Below, piece by piece: positions 10,465 to 19,646 of a stretch of 64,000 nt of DNA. The notes under the pieces are model-generated. The model ran no database searches. It saw nothing but the letters and a program-made list of their open reading frames with translations, and was not told where the DNA came from. The stretch is from Chitinophaga pinensis (lineage in GTDB: Bacteria; Bacteroidota; Bacteroidia; NS11-12g; UBA955). The DNA is taken from NCBI GenBank assembly GCA_945877575.1, contig CAMDUE010000015.1, positions 1 through 64,000 on the forward strand, read 5' to 3'. Each line of letters opens with the position of its first letter. The stretch's first letter is position 1. Made by a program: the position numbers and the translations under genes.

Positions 10465-11103
10465 ATGCGAATATCACCAGAACATCTTCGACTTAAATTT
10501 CCGGGTATTGAACCTGAATTACTACAAGAAATTTCTAAGTATTCTGAAGTAAAAGAAGTAGAGGAAGGCGAAATTTTAATAAGAACAGGAGAACATCTGA
10601 CGTCAGCAATCATTGTATTGAGAGGCGCGCTTAAAATTTATCGCGAAGGCGAGGATGGTGGAGAATTTTTATTGTATTACCTTCAGCCAGGACAGGCATG
10701 TGCTATGTCAATGTCGTGCCTGAGGCACCAAGAACAGAGTCAAGTTATGGGAATGGCCGTGGAAGATTCAGAAGTATTGATAGTTCCTATGGTAAAAATC
10801 AACGAATGGGTTAGAGAGTATCAATCTTGGCAAGAATTTGTGATAAACTCCTACAGAAATAGATTCGAAGAAGTGCTTGCCGTGCTAGATTCAGTCGCTT
10901 TTCGAGGTATGGACGAACGTCTGGAGTTTTATTTAATCAAAGAATCCAAACGAATCAAAACAAACAATATTACGGTCTCTCATCAAGCAATAGCCAATGA
11001 CTTAAATACTTCAAGAGAGGTGGTTTCTAGACTTTTGAAAAAAATGGAGCAGCGCGGTCTTCTTGAGTTGCATCGCAACAGCATCATTTGGAAAGGGCAA
11101 TAA
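10465..11103 (+). CDS. Crp/Fnr-family transcription regulator
   Basis: The 212-residue protein (from the ATG at 10465) has an N-terminal cyclic-nucleotide-binding-like beta-roll (about 20-115, with the conserved GEILIRTGE and PGQ turn). A dimerisation helix follows, then a C-terminal winged helix (about 150-210) with the recognition segment TSREVVSRLLKKMEQRGL. The four-cysteine cluster of FNR iron-sulphur sensors is absent; only two Cys lie near PGQACAMSMSC. Effector and regulon are unknown. The palindrome upstream is a natural candidate for its own binding site. Confidence 0.88.
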   Translation: MRISPEHLRLKFPGIEPELLQEISKYSEVKEVEEGEILIRTGEHLTSAIIVLRGALKIYREGEDGGEFLLYYLQPGQACAMSMSCLRHQEQSQVMGMAVEDSEVLIVPMVKINEWVREYQSWQEFVINSYRNRFEEVLAVLDSVAFRGMDERLEFYLIKESKRIKTNNITVSHQAIANDLNTSREVVSRLLKKMEQRGLLELHRNSIIWKGQ

Positions 11104-11105
11104 TA

Positions 11106-13412
11106 TTATTTAATCAATAAAACGGTTCCCTGGTGAACCTGAATTTCATTTTCAGGGCTCATGAACGTTGCAGTGTAAATGTATTGACCAGGTACACATT
11201 CAACGCCGTTGAATTCGCCATTCCATTTCTCATTTACATCTCTAGTTTCAAATACTAATTGTCCCCATCTATTAAAAATACGAAATTCATAATCTGAAAT
11301 AGTTAATGGGGTAGTTAACCCAAATTCATCGTTTCGGCCAATACTATTTTTGGGTGTGAATGCTTCCGGAAACCAATAAAGCGGTATACTTTTTACCGTG
11401 ATGGGTTTAACAATGGTATCAGCGCAATAGTATTGGGTATTGGCAATCAACCGAACGTTGTATGTGCTGTGATTGGGAAACTGATGTACCGGATTTTCTA
11501 AGGTAGAAAAATATCCATCGTCAAAGTCCCAATCCCATGATTCATCGTATTGCGATAAATTGGTGAATAAGATATCAGACAACATTTTGGGATTATCGTC
11601 TGGAGAGAATTTGAAATCTGCAATGGCTCTTGGGTAGATTTCAATAGACCCCAATGCAGTGTCATCACAACCGTAACTATTTTCTACCGCAAAAGTGATG
11701 GGGAAAGTGCCAAATTCATTGAAAACTACGGATTCATTGTCATTGGTTGACCTTCTTCCGTTACCAAAATCCCACCATTTGTTGATGATGTTGCCTCCTC
11801 CTGCAGTTGATCCATGAGTGAATGTAATAGGGGTTCCTTGACAATCATTTTTAAAATCTATATAAGCATAAGGTTGAGGGGCAATGAAAATCTGACGGCT
11901 TACGGTGTCTTTACATCCTTTAGAATTGAAAACAATCAATGAGACATCAGGTATACCTACAGCACCGTAATAATGTGAGGTCTTAGAACTTTTTACAGAC
12001 GGTGATCCATCTCCGAAATCCCATATTTCATCACCTAAAAATCCTGCACCAGGCCAGCTTTTACTCTCAAATTTCACCCACGCATTTTCGCAGGTGTCTT
12101 CTAAGATGAATTTGGCAGTGGGAGCGGGTTGAATTTGAACTTTTCTATAGGTAGTGTCGTAACAACCTGATTGTGAACGAATAACTAACTGAGCGTCAAA
12201 GGTGCCTGAACCGGTGTAATAGTGAATGGCCTTTTGTTTAGTAGAGATTCCCCCGTCTCCAAAATTCCAAACCCATTGAACTATTTTATCTGTGCTGGTG
12301 CTGTTTTGGGGACTAAAGGTGATACTATCATTCTGGCAAAATCCGCTAAATCCAAATGCAGCTCTTGGAAATGGCGTTGTATCTGATAATGTCCATACTC
12401 CTTTATAACTTTTCTTTGCTCGATAACTTATTCGATTGTTTGCCCCATCTAAACTGCCCATAAGAGGGTAATTCCATTTCCCTAAAGCTGAATTCCACCA
12501 CAATAGCCCCATCGAATTTTCATTGATTTTATCGTTTCCCCCAGAAAAATCAGAATTGGCATATCTATAATCTAATGTAATATCGGGTGCGACGGTATAT
12601 CCGCCGTCGTCAACAATGAAATAACGATTGATGAATCGTTCGCTATTTTCTCCTTCACATTCATTTTCTGTGTGAAAAACACCCACTGGAAGAGGCCTGT
12701 TATTGGGAACAGGAGCATCTGCAGTTGGGTAAGTTGTCATAGAAATATACCCTGAATCTGCCAATTGGGTTCCTTGGTAATTAACCGTATACTGCATGGT
12801 AACTCTAATACCAGCTGCATTTAAAAAGGGCACCGAAAACACGGGTCCGCCGTTTCCATTTCGAATGTTCCACTGAACCCAACCATAACCACTGCTTGAA
12901 TTTGTTTCAGCTACAATTCCACCGTTGGTATTATAAGTAATGGCCGAACTTTTTGGGTTATTCACCACAAGCTTCCTGCCTTGAAGTTCAAGTTTCGTAT
13001 TGTTTAATCTTAAAACACCGGTGCCACCGCTCGAAGTGCCACCGCCCACCAAAGTATTTACAAACATATAAACACTTCCATTACCTGAAAGATTTAGCTC
13101 TGGGAAATGCGTTGTTTTATTCCCTTTAATCTCAGCACTCGGTGATGTTAACTCAACTTTGCCCTGATTGTTTGTGAATACCACCGATGAACCATCGTTG
13201 ATCCAATGATTATCTACAATTAAAAAACTGTTGGGCGATAAACTGATTTTACTGTTTCCTGTAGACTTGTAATTGCCATTGACGCCATTTACTTTAATGT
13301 ATGCACCACTACCAACCACAATACTTCCACCATTTTGGATGATTCCTTGGGACATCAACGCTGTTGAGAACCAAAAAGTGCACAGCAAAACAAGGGATAC
13401 CGCTTTTTTCAT
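11106..13412 (-). CDS. PKD-repeat protein with gliding-motility/T9SS type B C-terminal domain
   Basis: Starting at the ATG at 13412, the protein (768 residues) has a signal peptide ending near TALMSQG. The N-terminal third is beta-helix or adhesin-like. At least four PKD-type beta-sandwiches follow, recognisable by repeated WDFGDG or WNFGDG motifs. The C-terminus has the type B sorting domain (PEAFTPKNS..., FRIFNRWGQLVFET, W-G-E-F-N-G, PGQYIYTATF) that directs export through the type IX secretion system. The frame is open to 13433, but that would overlap the preceding gene and put seven residues before the signal peptide. It follows the tail-fibre-type gene by 7 bp. Confidence 0.85.
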   Translation of the reverse strand: MKKAVSLVLLCTFWFSTALMSQGIIQNGGSIVVGSGAYIKVNGVNGNYKSTGNSKISLSPNSFLIVDNHWINDGSSVVFTNNQGKVELTSPSAEIKGNKTTHFPELNLSGNGSVYMFVNTLVGGGTSSGGTGVLRLNNTKLELQGRKLVVNNPKSSAITYNTNGGIVAETNSSSGYGWVQWNIRNGNGGPVFSVPFLNAAGIRVTMQYTVNYQGTQLADSGYISMTTYPTADAPVPNNRPLPVGVFHTENECEGENSERFINRYFIVDDGGYTVAPDITLDYRYANSDFSGGNDKINENSMGLLWWNSALGKWNYPLMGSLDGANNRISYRAKKSYKGVWTLSDTTPFPRAAFGFSGFCQNDSITFSPQNSTSTDKIVQWVWNFGDGGISTKQKAIHYYTGSGTFDAQLVIRSQSGCYDTTYRKVQIQPAPTAKFILEDTCENAWVKFESKSWPGAGFLGDEIWDFGDGSPSVKSSKTSHYYGAVGIPDVSLIVFNSKGCKDTVSRQIFIAPQPYAYIDFKNDCQGTPITFTHGSTAGGGNIINKWWDFGNGRRSTNDNESVVFNEFGTFPITFAVENSYGCDDTALGSIEIYPRAIADFKFSPDDNPKMLSDILFTNLSQYDESWDWDFDDGYFSTLENPVHQFPNHSTYNVRLIANTQYYCADTIVKPITVKSIPLYWFPEAFTPKNSIGRNDEFGLTTPLTISDYEFRIFNRWGQLVFETRDVNEKWNGEFNGVECVPGQYIYTATFMSPENEIQVHQGTVLLIK

Positions 13413-13419
13413 GTCCAAA

Positions 13420-15201
13420 TTATTTGGATTCAATCAACTTTTTAAGTTCTTCAATTTGCTTTTTGAGATCTTCAATTTGCTGCTGTTGCTCTTGCATCGC
13501 CTTGATCATTGGAACCACAAATTCACCGTATCTAAGTCCGTAAGTATCGTTCTCATTTTTGGGTTTATCTACCCCTGAAAAGTCATATCCTACTTCTTTT
13601 GCGGCTTTTTCAACATCTTGAGCTAAAAAGCCAGAATATCTGATTTTTTCTTGGTCGTATTTAGAGCTCCACTTCATAGTATCTGTATCCATACCCACAA
13701 ATGCATACATTTTACGCACGTCTAAGTTGTAAGTAACAGGTTGCAGTTTTAAAATGAAATCCAATCCCACTACGTTCGATTCAATATTTCGCTTGAAACG
13801 AGCATCAGATAAGTTGGTCCACCCAACCGATCCACCGATACTGGTAACAGAAGCATTTCCAATCCTTACTTGATCTGAAGCGGTCGTTCTAGTGCTTGAA
13901 CCTAAAGCAGTTGTATTGTCAAGGCCGGATGCATTTGGACCGTTGTAATATCCTAAGGATGAATTGTAATACCCCGTACCGTTTTGAAAACCTGCGTAGT
14001 AACCTACACCTTGGTTGTAATATCCAGAAGAGTTGTAGTAGCCTGCGGCATAGCCTACAAATGCATTTCCCAAGCCTAAGTTGTTGCTAGTCAATGCATA
14101 GTTTCCGAATCCAGCGTTATAATGTCCATAAACATTTGCTCCTAAGGCATAATAGCCCATAGCGGCATTCATGACACCCGAAACGTTGTAATGCAATGAG
14201 TACATACCCAAAGCCATATTGTATGAACCTGTGGTATTGTTATAAAGGCTTTGATAACCAATTCCTACGTTATAATTTCCCGAGGTGTTTGAAGATAAAG
14301 CTTGATATGCGATACCTACGTTGTGCGCTCCACTAGAATTATTGTACAATGTTCTTGCCCCAATGGCCGTATTGTAATTACCATTGTCATTGTCATACAT
14401 AGCTTCCCAACCCACAACCGTATTGTAATATCCACCGGCATTTTTGGTTAATGCGTTGGTTCCAATAGAAATATTTGAGTACCCTGCTGAATTAACATTT
14501 GAGGAAGTACCAAATGAGATGTTGGCATTAGATGCATTTAATTCCCCGAACCAAGTGTTATTTACTCTGAATCTTAAAGGAATATTATCAATAGTACCGA
14601 TGAAATTGTTGGATGCAGATAGACCACTATTCCCTTTTGTATTCCAAAAATCTTTCATGTGAATAAATGATTTACTTTTTGTTAAACGAAGAGTGTCGTT
14701 AGAGAATTTTAAATCTTGGATTTCATTCAATGAATCATTGTCAACTAGACGCTTTGTGGTAGTCATAGTAATTTGACCATAATCATTCACCGTAACAATG
14801 GGGTATTCATTGTTATTTCCATAAACGCCTGGTGCAATGCCTGTTTTTTTAATATCTACGGCTCCTTTTCCTTGTATGAAGCCACCGGTCCCACCGGTTA
14901 GCCCTTTACCAAAGGTGATTGACCTCATTAAAGGAACCCAGTTATTTTTCTCGTAATACCAAAATCCTAAGGTGTCGTCTGTTTGATAAATGAGAAGCCC
15001 ATTTGAAGGAGACGGAATTAAAAACTTTTGAGCACGTGTCATTCTCGGAATTAAAATCCCTTTACTTGTTGCACTGACATCTAACATGGCTGAAGCGTCT
15101 GGTGTAGTGCCTGTTTCATTAATCCCAACGTTTTGACTGAAAAGGGATGAAGTTAAAGTGAAAATAACGGCTAAAATGACTTTTTGAAATATTCTTTTCA
15201 T
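13420..15201 (-). CDS. secreted tail-fibre-like protein with S74 intramolecular chaperone domain
   Basis: The 593-residue protein has a signal peptide (about 1-22) and a region with TPDASAMLDVSATSKGILIPRM, common in Bacteroidota surface proteins. About a dozen short beta-roll repeats follow (for example NTAIGARTLYNNSSGAHN; residues about 240-440), with repeated YYN/YNxG motifs as in YadA-like trimeric stalks. The C-terminus is the S74 autoprocessing chaperone (SDARFKRNIESNVVGLD..., about 470-560) and ends in a Gln/Lys-rich coiled coil. S74 domains trimerise fibres and can cleave themselves. It is probably a trimeric surface fibre co-transcribed with the PKD protein downstream. Confidence 0.82.
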   Translation of the reverse strand: MKRIFQKVILAVIFTLTSSLFSQNVGINETGTTPDASAMLDVSATSKGILIPRMTRAQKFLIPSPSNGLLIYQTDDTLGFWYYEKNNWVPLMRSITFGKGLTGGTGGFIQGKGAVDIKKTGIAPGVYGNNNEYPIVTVNDYGQITMTTTKRLVDNDSLNEIQDLKFSNDTLRLTKSKSFIHMKDFWNTKGNSGLSASNNFIGTIDNIPLRFRVNNTWFGELNASNANISFGTSSNVNSAGYSNISIGTNALTKNAGGYYNTVVGWEAMYDNDNGNYNTAIGARTLYNNSSGAHNVGIAYQALSSNTSGNYNVGIGYQSLYNNTTGSYNMALGMYSLHYNVSGVMNAAMGYYALGANVYGHYNAGFGNYALTSNNLGLGNAFVGYAAGYYNSSGYYNQGVGYYAGFQNGTGYYNSSLGYYNGPNASGLDNTTALGSSTRTTASDQVRIGNASVTSIGGSVGWTNLSDARFKRNIESNVVGLDFILKLQPVTYNLDVRKMYAFVGMDTDTMKWSSKYDQEKIRYSGFLAQDVEKAAKEVGYDFSGVDKPKNENDTYGLRYGEFVVPMIKAMQEQQQQIEDLKKQIEELKKLIESK

Positions 15202-15253
15202 AAATCAAAGATTTATTCTGTGTGATTTTTTTGTAAATATAATGAGATTTTAG

Positions 15254-15997
15254 TTATTGTTGTTTTTCGACCAAAATAATTTTCTCACCGTTTAAAACAA
15301 TTAATTCTTGAGGCGAACGAACATCAATAAGTTTAACAACCTCAAAAGTTTCTCTCCATGATTCTAAAAAATCTAGTCCATAGAGTCTGACATGGTCATG
15401 TTGGCCTAAAAGTTCATTTCTTTGATACTTTGTCCAATTTAATTCCCCTTCAATTCTGCTGCTCAAAATGGGCGAATAAGGAATCATGAGAATGGCTTTT
15501 CCTTGGGGTTTCAATACCCTTTTTATCTCACTTAAAGCTCGCTTTTCATCAACTATATGCTCCAAAACATGATTGGCAATGACCCAATCAAATGTTTCAG
15601 ATTCAAATGGCAAACAAGTAAGATCAGCCGTAATGGTTTCGGAGCCGTAAGCAAACTTGTAGCCCGATTTTCGGGCATCTATATTGATCATTTTTGCTCC
15701 GAGGGAAGTTAATTTCTTATTTAATTGCCGTTCAGGAGCAACGTGAAGAATTTTCATGCAACTAAAATCTGAAATTTCATTTTTCAGGAACTCGTATACC
15801 AGTCTATCTCTATCGCTAGAACCGCATGCAAAGCAATCACATTTTCTGCGTCCGGCACCTATAATTTGGTATTTGCGAATGGCCTGATTATCATGCCCAC
15901 GCCACAACCAAATAGTGCCTTGGTAACCACAAAGGTTACAAAAAAAAGGGCCCCGTGGGAGGAGTTTGCCAATCCAACCGCGGAGCCCGTATAACAT
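15254..15997 (-). CDS. SAM-dependent methyltransferase with N-terminal cysteine cluster
   Basis: The 247-residue protein has a class I Rossmann methyltransferase core: motif I is the variant KILHVAPERQL near 98-108, an acidic ribose-binding strand follows (INIDARK), then PFESETFDWVIANHVLEHI and the RVLKPQGKAILMIP strand. The N-terminal 70 residues hold a likely zinc-binding cluster (CNLC near 21-24 and CDC-FAC near 53-58). The substrate is not evident. It ends 14 bp before the PPIase gene begins on the opposite reading order, so the three minus-strand genes from 17420 to 15254 may form one transcript. Confidence 0.8.
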   Translation of the reverse strand: MLYGLRGWIGKLLPRGPFFCNLCGYQGTIWLWRGHDNQAIRKYQIIGAGRRKCDCFACGSSDRDRLVYEFLKNEISDFSCMKILHVAPERQLNKKLTSLGAKMINIDARKSGYKFAYGSETITADLTCLPFESETFDWVIANHVLEHIVDEKRALSEIKRVLKPQGKAILMIPYSPILSSRIEGELNWTKYQRNELLGQHDHVRLYGLDFLESWRETFEVVKLIDVRSPQELIVLNGEKIILVEKQQ

Positions 15998-16011
15998 CAG
16001 TGATGAACTAA

Positions 16012-17073
16012 TTATTTAACTGAAATCAATTCTGTATCAAAAACCAAGGTGGCATTTGGAGGAATTACTCCGCCCGCACCGCGCTTTCCGTAACCCAATT
16101 CAGAAGGAATGATTAATTTATATTTACTACCTTCTTTCATTAAGCCAATACCTTCATCCCAACCTGGAATCACTTGACCAATACCTAATTTAAACTCAAT
16201 GGGTTGTCCGCGTCTGTATGAATTGTCAAATTCACTTCCGTTGGTCAATTTGCCGCTGTAATGCACAGCAACGGTTTTGCCAGATACTGCTTGAGCACCT
16301 TTACCTTCGGTTTCAACAACGTACCATAGTCCGCTATTGGTTCTTTTTGCAGTAGGGTAGTTGGTCAACACCCACTCTTCAAATTTCTTTATTTCTTCTG
16401 CTTGCATGGCTTTTTGTCTGTCAGCAATTCCTGCTTTGTATGTTTTAAATGCTTCGGTATCAGCTTTGAAACTTTCAGCTGCTTTACCGTTGCGAATGAT
16501 TTCAATCTTTTCAATTTTATCGCCTTGAGCAATAGCGTCAACCACCTCTTGGCCACTTATAACTTTTCCAAAAACAGTGTGCATGCCGTCTAACCAAGGT
16601 GTAGCAACGTGAGTGATGAAAAACTGGGAACCGTTAGTACCAGGACCCGCATTTGCCATAGACAAAATACCAGGGCCAGTGTGCTTCAATTCTGGGTGAA
16701 TCTCATCTTCAAATTGGTAGCCAGGTCCACCGGCACCAGTTCCCTGAGGATCGCCACCTTGAATCATGAATTGTGGAATCACACGGTGAAAAGATAGTCC
16801 ATCGTAAAATGGTGTACCCGCAGATTTTGCATTGTTTTCCATTTTACCCTCTGCCAATGCTACGAAATTACAAACCGTTAAAGGAGTTTTGTCGTAATGC
16901 AACTGCAACAAAATAACCCCTTTTGTGGTAGTCATTTTTGCGAATAGTCCGTCACCCAATTTAGGGTCTTTTGATTCTGCTGTCATAATTTTAGAAGATG
17001 TTGCAAAGGTAGTGCTCCAAGCGAGTAACCCCAAAGCCACCAACCATTGTGAAATGTTTTTTATTTTTTTCAT
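16012..17073 (-). CDS. exported dual peptidyl-prolyl isomerase: cyclophilin fused to FKBP
   Basis: The 353-residue protein has a signal peptide (about 1-25). The cyclophilin domain (about 42-205) shows the catalytic arginine R97 in [15 protein letters not shown] and the [10 protein letters not shown] loop. A charged helical linker (about 205-245) leads to a complete FKBP domain (about 255-353) with active-site residues in [17 protein letters not shown] and PSELGYG. Both domains look catalytically intact. Such cyclophilin-first fusions have been reported from flavobacteria. It probably folds proline-rich exported proteins in the periplasm. Its start overlaps the upstream yjbR-like gene by 4 bp. 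Confidence 0.9.
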   Translation of the reverse strand: MKKIKNISQWLVALGLLAWSTTFATSSKIMTAESKDPKLGDGLFAKMTTTKGVILLQLHYDKTPLTVCNFVALAEGKMENNAKSAGTPFYDGLSFHRVIPQFMIQGGDPQGTGAGGPGYQFEDEIHPELKHTGPGILSMANAGPGTNGSQFFITHVATPWLDGMHTVFGKVISGQEVVDAIAQGDKIEKIEIIRNGKAAESFKADTEAFKTYKAGIADRQKAMQAEEIKKFEEWVLTNYPTAKRTNSGLWYVVETEGKGAQAVSGKTVAVHYSGKLTNGSEFDNSYRRGQPIEFKLGIGQVIPGWDEGIGLMKEGSKYKLIIPSELGYGKRGAGGVIPPNATLVFDTELISVK

Positions 17074-17420
17074 GGATATTGTATTTGTTCTTTGATTTTC
17101 TTCGGCAACTTTTGTGCCACTAAATGATAACTTTTGTCAATGAGTTCAAAAATAAACTCTCTACTGAAACCCTCCAAAACAACATTATTCCAATGGGTTT
17201 TGTTCATGTGGAAGGCTCCCGTAATTTGTTCATGCTCTTCTCTTAATAATAGCGCTTCTTCTGGGTCGCATTTTAACGCAATTTGATCAAATTCTCTGAT
17301 ATCTCCCAAGCAAAACATTTTACCACCTACTTTCCATACCACCGTATATTCATCGAAAGGGAAGGTTTCTTCCACTCCATTTTTTGATAAACAATAAGAT
17401 TGTATGAGCTCAAAATTCAT
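17070..17420 (-). CDS. MmcQ/YjbR-family DNA-binding protein
   Basis: The 116-residue protein matches the MmcQ/YjbR family: the [22 protein letters not shown] opening strand, [15 protein letters not shown], and the late [14 protein letters not shown] helix and strand. The fold is CyaY-like and some members bind double-stranded DNA. The cellular role is unclear. It is the first gene of a likely operon with the PPIase (4-bp overlap) and has its own -7 box 10 nt upstream. Confidence 0.85.
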   Translation of the reverse strand: MNFELIQSYCLSKNGVEETFPFDEYTVVWKVGGKMFCLGDIREFDQIALKCDPEEALLLREEHEQITGAFHMNKTHWNNVVLEGFSREFIFELIDKSYHLVAQKLPKKIKEQIQYP

Positions 17421-17430
17421 TGACGTATTA

Positions 17431-17438
17431 CAAAACTA
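17431..17438 (-). promoter_or_regulatory. -7 box of the yjbR-like gene
   Basis: TAGTTTTG on the minus strand fits TAnnTTTG and ends 10 nt before the ATG at 17420. Confidence 0.5.
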
Positions 17439-17449
17439 CTGATTCGCAT

Positions 17450-17457
17450 TAAATTTG
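17450..17457 (+). promoter_or_regulatory. -7 box of the MORN-repeat gene
   Basis: TAAATTTG fits TAnnTTTG, 21 nt before the ATG at 17479. The TTG at 17455, which would lengthen the reading frame, is part of this box. With the box at 17438-17431 it forms a compact divergent promoter region. Confidence 0.55.
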
Positions 17458-17478
17458 CACCATTCTAACCGATATTTC

Positions 17479-18597
17479 ATGGCCAATTTTAGATATAAAT
17501 CATTATCGCTGTTTTTCTGGGGGATATTTCTACTTCTGCAGACCCTTCAATCACAGCCCCTTTCAGTAACCCAGTCCCAAAAATCCATCCGCTGGGAAAA
17601 ATTAATATTCCAAAACGGACGTGCATATTTTGAAAACGCCCCATATACAGGGGCGGCAGAGGCCTTTTATCCCCTAAAAAAGGGTGCAGATCCAAGATCA
17701 AGACCAAGATTTGCGAAAAAGGGCAGTTTCATCAATGGTTACTTGAACGGAGAATATTCGGTTTTTAATCCCAATCAAACTTTCATATCCAGAGAAACGT
17801 ATTCAAATGGCATAAAAGAGGGGCCGTTTTATTATTATTATGAATCGGGAGAATTGGAAGTTAAAGGCAACTTAAAAAAAGATTCTATTTTGGATGGAGT
17901 AGCTGAAGGATATTACAAATCAGGGAAAAAATACTATACCAACATTTATAAAAACGGAGAACGCCACGGAAAATGCACTGCATATTTTGAAAATGGAAAC
18001 CTAGAAACAGAAACTGAATGGGCTGATGGAGTTCCTGTTGGTCGACATTTTGGCTATTTCCCTGATGAAAACCTGAGGTACCAAAAAGCATACAACAGCA
18101 AAGGAGAATTGGATGGTGAAAATTATGTGTTTCACAGAACTGGTTGTCCAGCGAATGAAGAATATTACAAAAACGGCAAGCTAGACTCTATACAGCGCGC
18201 TTGGGATGCTCTTACTTGCACCATCATCAAATCGGGATTTTGGAAGGAAGGTAAACAGCACGGCGTTTTTGTTGAATATAACGCTTTTGGAGATACCCTC
18301 ACATTAATGTCCTTCGAAGAAGGTCAGAAACACGGAAAATATGCCCAATTCAAAGAAGCCCGAGAAGCAGATACCAAAAGAGCTTACTTACAAGTCGAAA
18401 CTATGGGTTATTACGATTCCGGATTTGCACATGGTTTTTGGGTTTACGGCCAAGTGAGTAATTATCAAAAACGAGAAGGAACCTATGACCATGGGGTTAA
18501 AATTGGTACTTGGAAATATTACGACCACAAGGGTGAACTTTTGTTGATCCAAGAATATGACAACGTCGGAAATCTGCTAAAAGACGAAGCGCAATAA
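17479..18597 (+). CDS. exported MORN-repeat (YwqK-like) protein
   Basis: From the ATG at 17479 the product is 372 residues with a signal peptide ending near LQSQP. The body consists of at least eight MORN-type repeats, each with the pattern NG-x-x-x-G-x-y-x-x-Y, such as GEYSVFNPNQTF, NGERHGKCTAYFENG and EGQKHGKYAQF. MORN repeats form elongated beta-hairpin arrays for protein or membrane contact. Database names for this family mention a YwqK antitoxin, but nothing here suggests a toxin-antitoxin pair. The uridine kinase gene follows after 3 bp. Confidence 0.75.
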   Translation: MANFRYKSLSLFFWGIFLLLQTLQSQPLSVTQSQKSIRWEKLIFQNGRAYFENAPYTGAAEAFYPLKKGADPRSRPRFAKKGSFINGYLNGEYSVFNPNQTFISRETYSNGIKEGPFYYYYESGELEVKGNLKKDSILDGVAEGYYKSGKKYYTNIYKNGERHGKCTAYFENGNLETETEWADGVPVGRHFGYFPDENLRYQKAYNSKGELDGENYVFHRTGCPANEEYYKNGKLDSIQRAWDALTCTIIKSGFWKEGKQHGVFVEYNAFGDTLTLMSFEEGQKHGKYAQFKEAREADTKRAYLQVETMGYYDSGFAHGFWVYGQVSNYQKREGTYDHGVKIGTWKYYDHKGELLLIQEYDNVGNLLKDEAQ

Positions 18598-18600
18598 ATA

Positions 18601-19266
18601 ATGTCAAAACACAAAATTGAGCCTTATGTAATAGGGTTAACTGGCTTGTCAGGTGCGGGTAAATCGTTTTATGTAAATAGATTAAAAGAAAAATTTGGCT
18701 CTGATATTACCATTGTTGGATTTGATGATTATTACAAACCTCTAGATGAGCAGCATTTAGATGAACACGGTGAAGCAAATTATGACCTTCCTACGGCGCT
18801 TTACTCAGATAAATTCCATGAAGATTTGCTCAAATTGCTGGAGTATCATCCTGTGTTGATTAGAAAATATCAATTTGAACATTACGATGCTCCCGAGGTA
18901 GTTGAAACCGTTTATCCTGCTCCTATTTTATTGGTTGAAGGACTGTTTGTCATGGAATTTAAACCGGTAGATACCTTGTTAGATTATCGTATTTTCATTG
19001 AATGTGATACAGAACTTTGTTTTGATAGACGATTGAAAAGAGACATCGCAGAGAGAAACATCCCCCGAGAAAGAAGCCTACATCAGTGGAATTTCCATGT
19101 AATGCCTGCATACAATAATTTCATCCAACCCCACAAAGATCGTTGTGATTTAATAATCGAAAATAACGGTCCAGCTGAGGAAAATGTTGAATTTATCATA
19201 GAACAAATACGCAATAATGCACATCCAACGGTGATTCAAGAAGTCTTCTCAAAATTTAATCCGTAA
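18601..19266 (+). CDS. udk: uridine kinase-like P-loop kinase
   Basis: The 221-residue protein has a Walker A loop GLSGAGKS at about 15-22. It also has VGFDDYYKPLDEQ, the usual position of the substrate-binding aspartate, the LVEGLFVM Walker B-like strand, and a lid region with RRLKRDIAERNIPRER. This is the uridine kinase/phosphoribulokinase layout, so nucleoside phosphorylation in pyrimidine salvage is likely, though the exact substrate is inferred. Its TAA stop (19264-19266) is also the start of the -7 box of the ferredoxin gene. Confidence 0.8.
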   Translation: MSKHKIEPYVIGLTGLSGAGKSFYVNRLKEKFGSDITIVGFDDYYKPLDEQHLDEHGEANYDLPTALYSDKFHEDLLKLLEYHPVLIRKYQFEHYDAPEVVETVYPAPILLVEGLFVMEFKPVDTLLDYRIFIECDTELCFDRRLKRDIAERNIPRERSLHQWNFHVMPAYNNFIQPHKDRCDLIIENNGPAEENVEFIIEQIRNNAHPTVIQEVFSKFNP

Positions 19267-19271
19267 ATTTG
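19264..19271 (+). promoter_or_regulatory. -7 box of the ferredoxin gene, overlapping the udk stop codon
   Basis: TAAATTTG matches the consensus and ends 7 nt before the ATG at 19279. Its first three bases are the TAA stop of the kinase gene. The 5' leader would be a few nucleotides at most. Confidence 0.6.
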
Positions 19272-19278
19272 CAGAATT

Positions 19279-19626
19279 ATGGCAATCATCATCACCGAAG
19301 AATGCATCAATTGCGGAGCCTGTGAGCCCGAATGTCCTAATAATGCCATCTACGAAGCAGGAGTTGAATGGGCTATAGCAGACGGAACTGGCGTTTCAGG
19401 TACGTTTAAAATGGCCAATGGAAATGAAGTAGATGTAAATGATAAATTTCAACCCATCAGTCAAGAAGTATATTTCATCGTACCCGATAAATGCACAGAA
19501 TGCACCGGTTTCCACGAAGAACCTCAATGCGCAGCTGTTTGTCCTGTTGACTGTTGCGTGCCAGATCCAGACCACGTTGAATCGGTAGAAGTTCTTTTGG
19601 ATAGAAAAGAACGCTTGCATTTATAA
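19279..19626 (+). CDS. 2[4Fe-4S] ferredoxin (YfhL-like)
   Basis: The 115-residue protein has two iron-sulphur motifs: CINCGACEPECP at about residues 10-21, and a second cluster of the form Cx2Cx8Cx3C in the CTECTGFHEEPQC-AAVCPVDCC region (about 74-95). The long insertion in the second motif is characteristic of YfhL-type ferredoxins. It is an electron carrier of unassigned partner. Confidence 0.9.
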   Translation: MAIIITEECINCGACEPECPNNAIYEAGVEWAIADGTGVSGTFKMANGNEVDVNDKFQPISQEVYFIVPDKCTECTGFHEEPQCAAVCPVDCCVPDPDHVESVEVLLDRKERLHL

Positions 19627-19634
19627 TTTTTTGC

Positions 19635-19642
19635 CATCTTTG
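19635..19642 (+). promoter_or_regulatory. near-consensus -7 box of the NlpC/P60 gene
   Basis: CATCTTTG differs from TAnnTTTG only at the first base and ends 4 nt before the GTG start at 19647. Confidence 0.4.
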
Positions 19643-19646
19643 CGCT

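Noticed and set aside
13420-15201. Prophage tail-fibre gene
   Set aside because: It has a signal peptide, the neighbouring PKD/T9SS protein is its likely operon partner, and no phage genes are nearby.
17479-18597. YwqK toxin-antitoxin pair with a neighbour
   Set aside because: The protein has a signal peptide and MORN repeats, and its neighbours are housekeeping genes; there is no toxin candidate.
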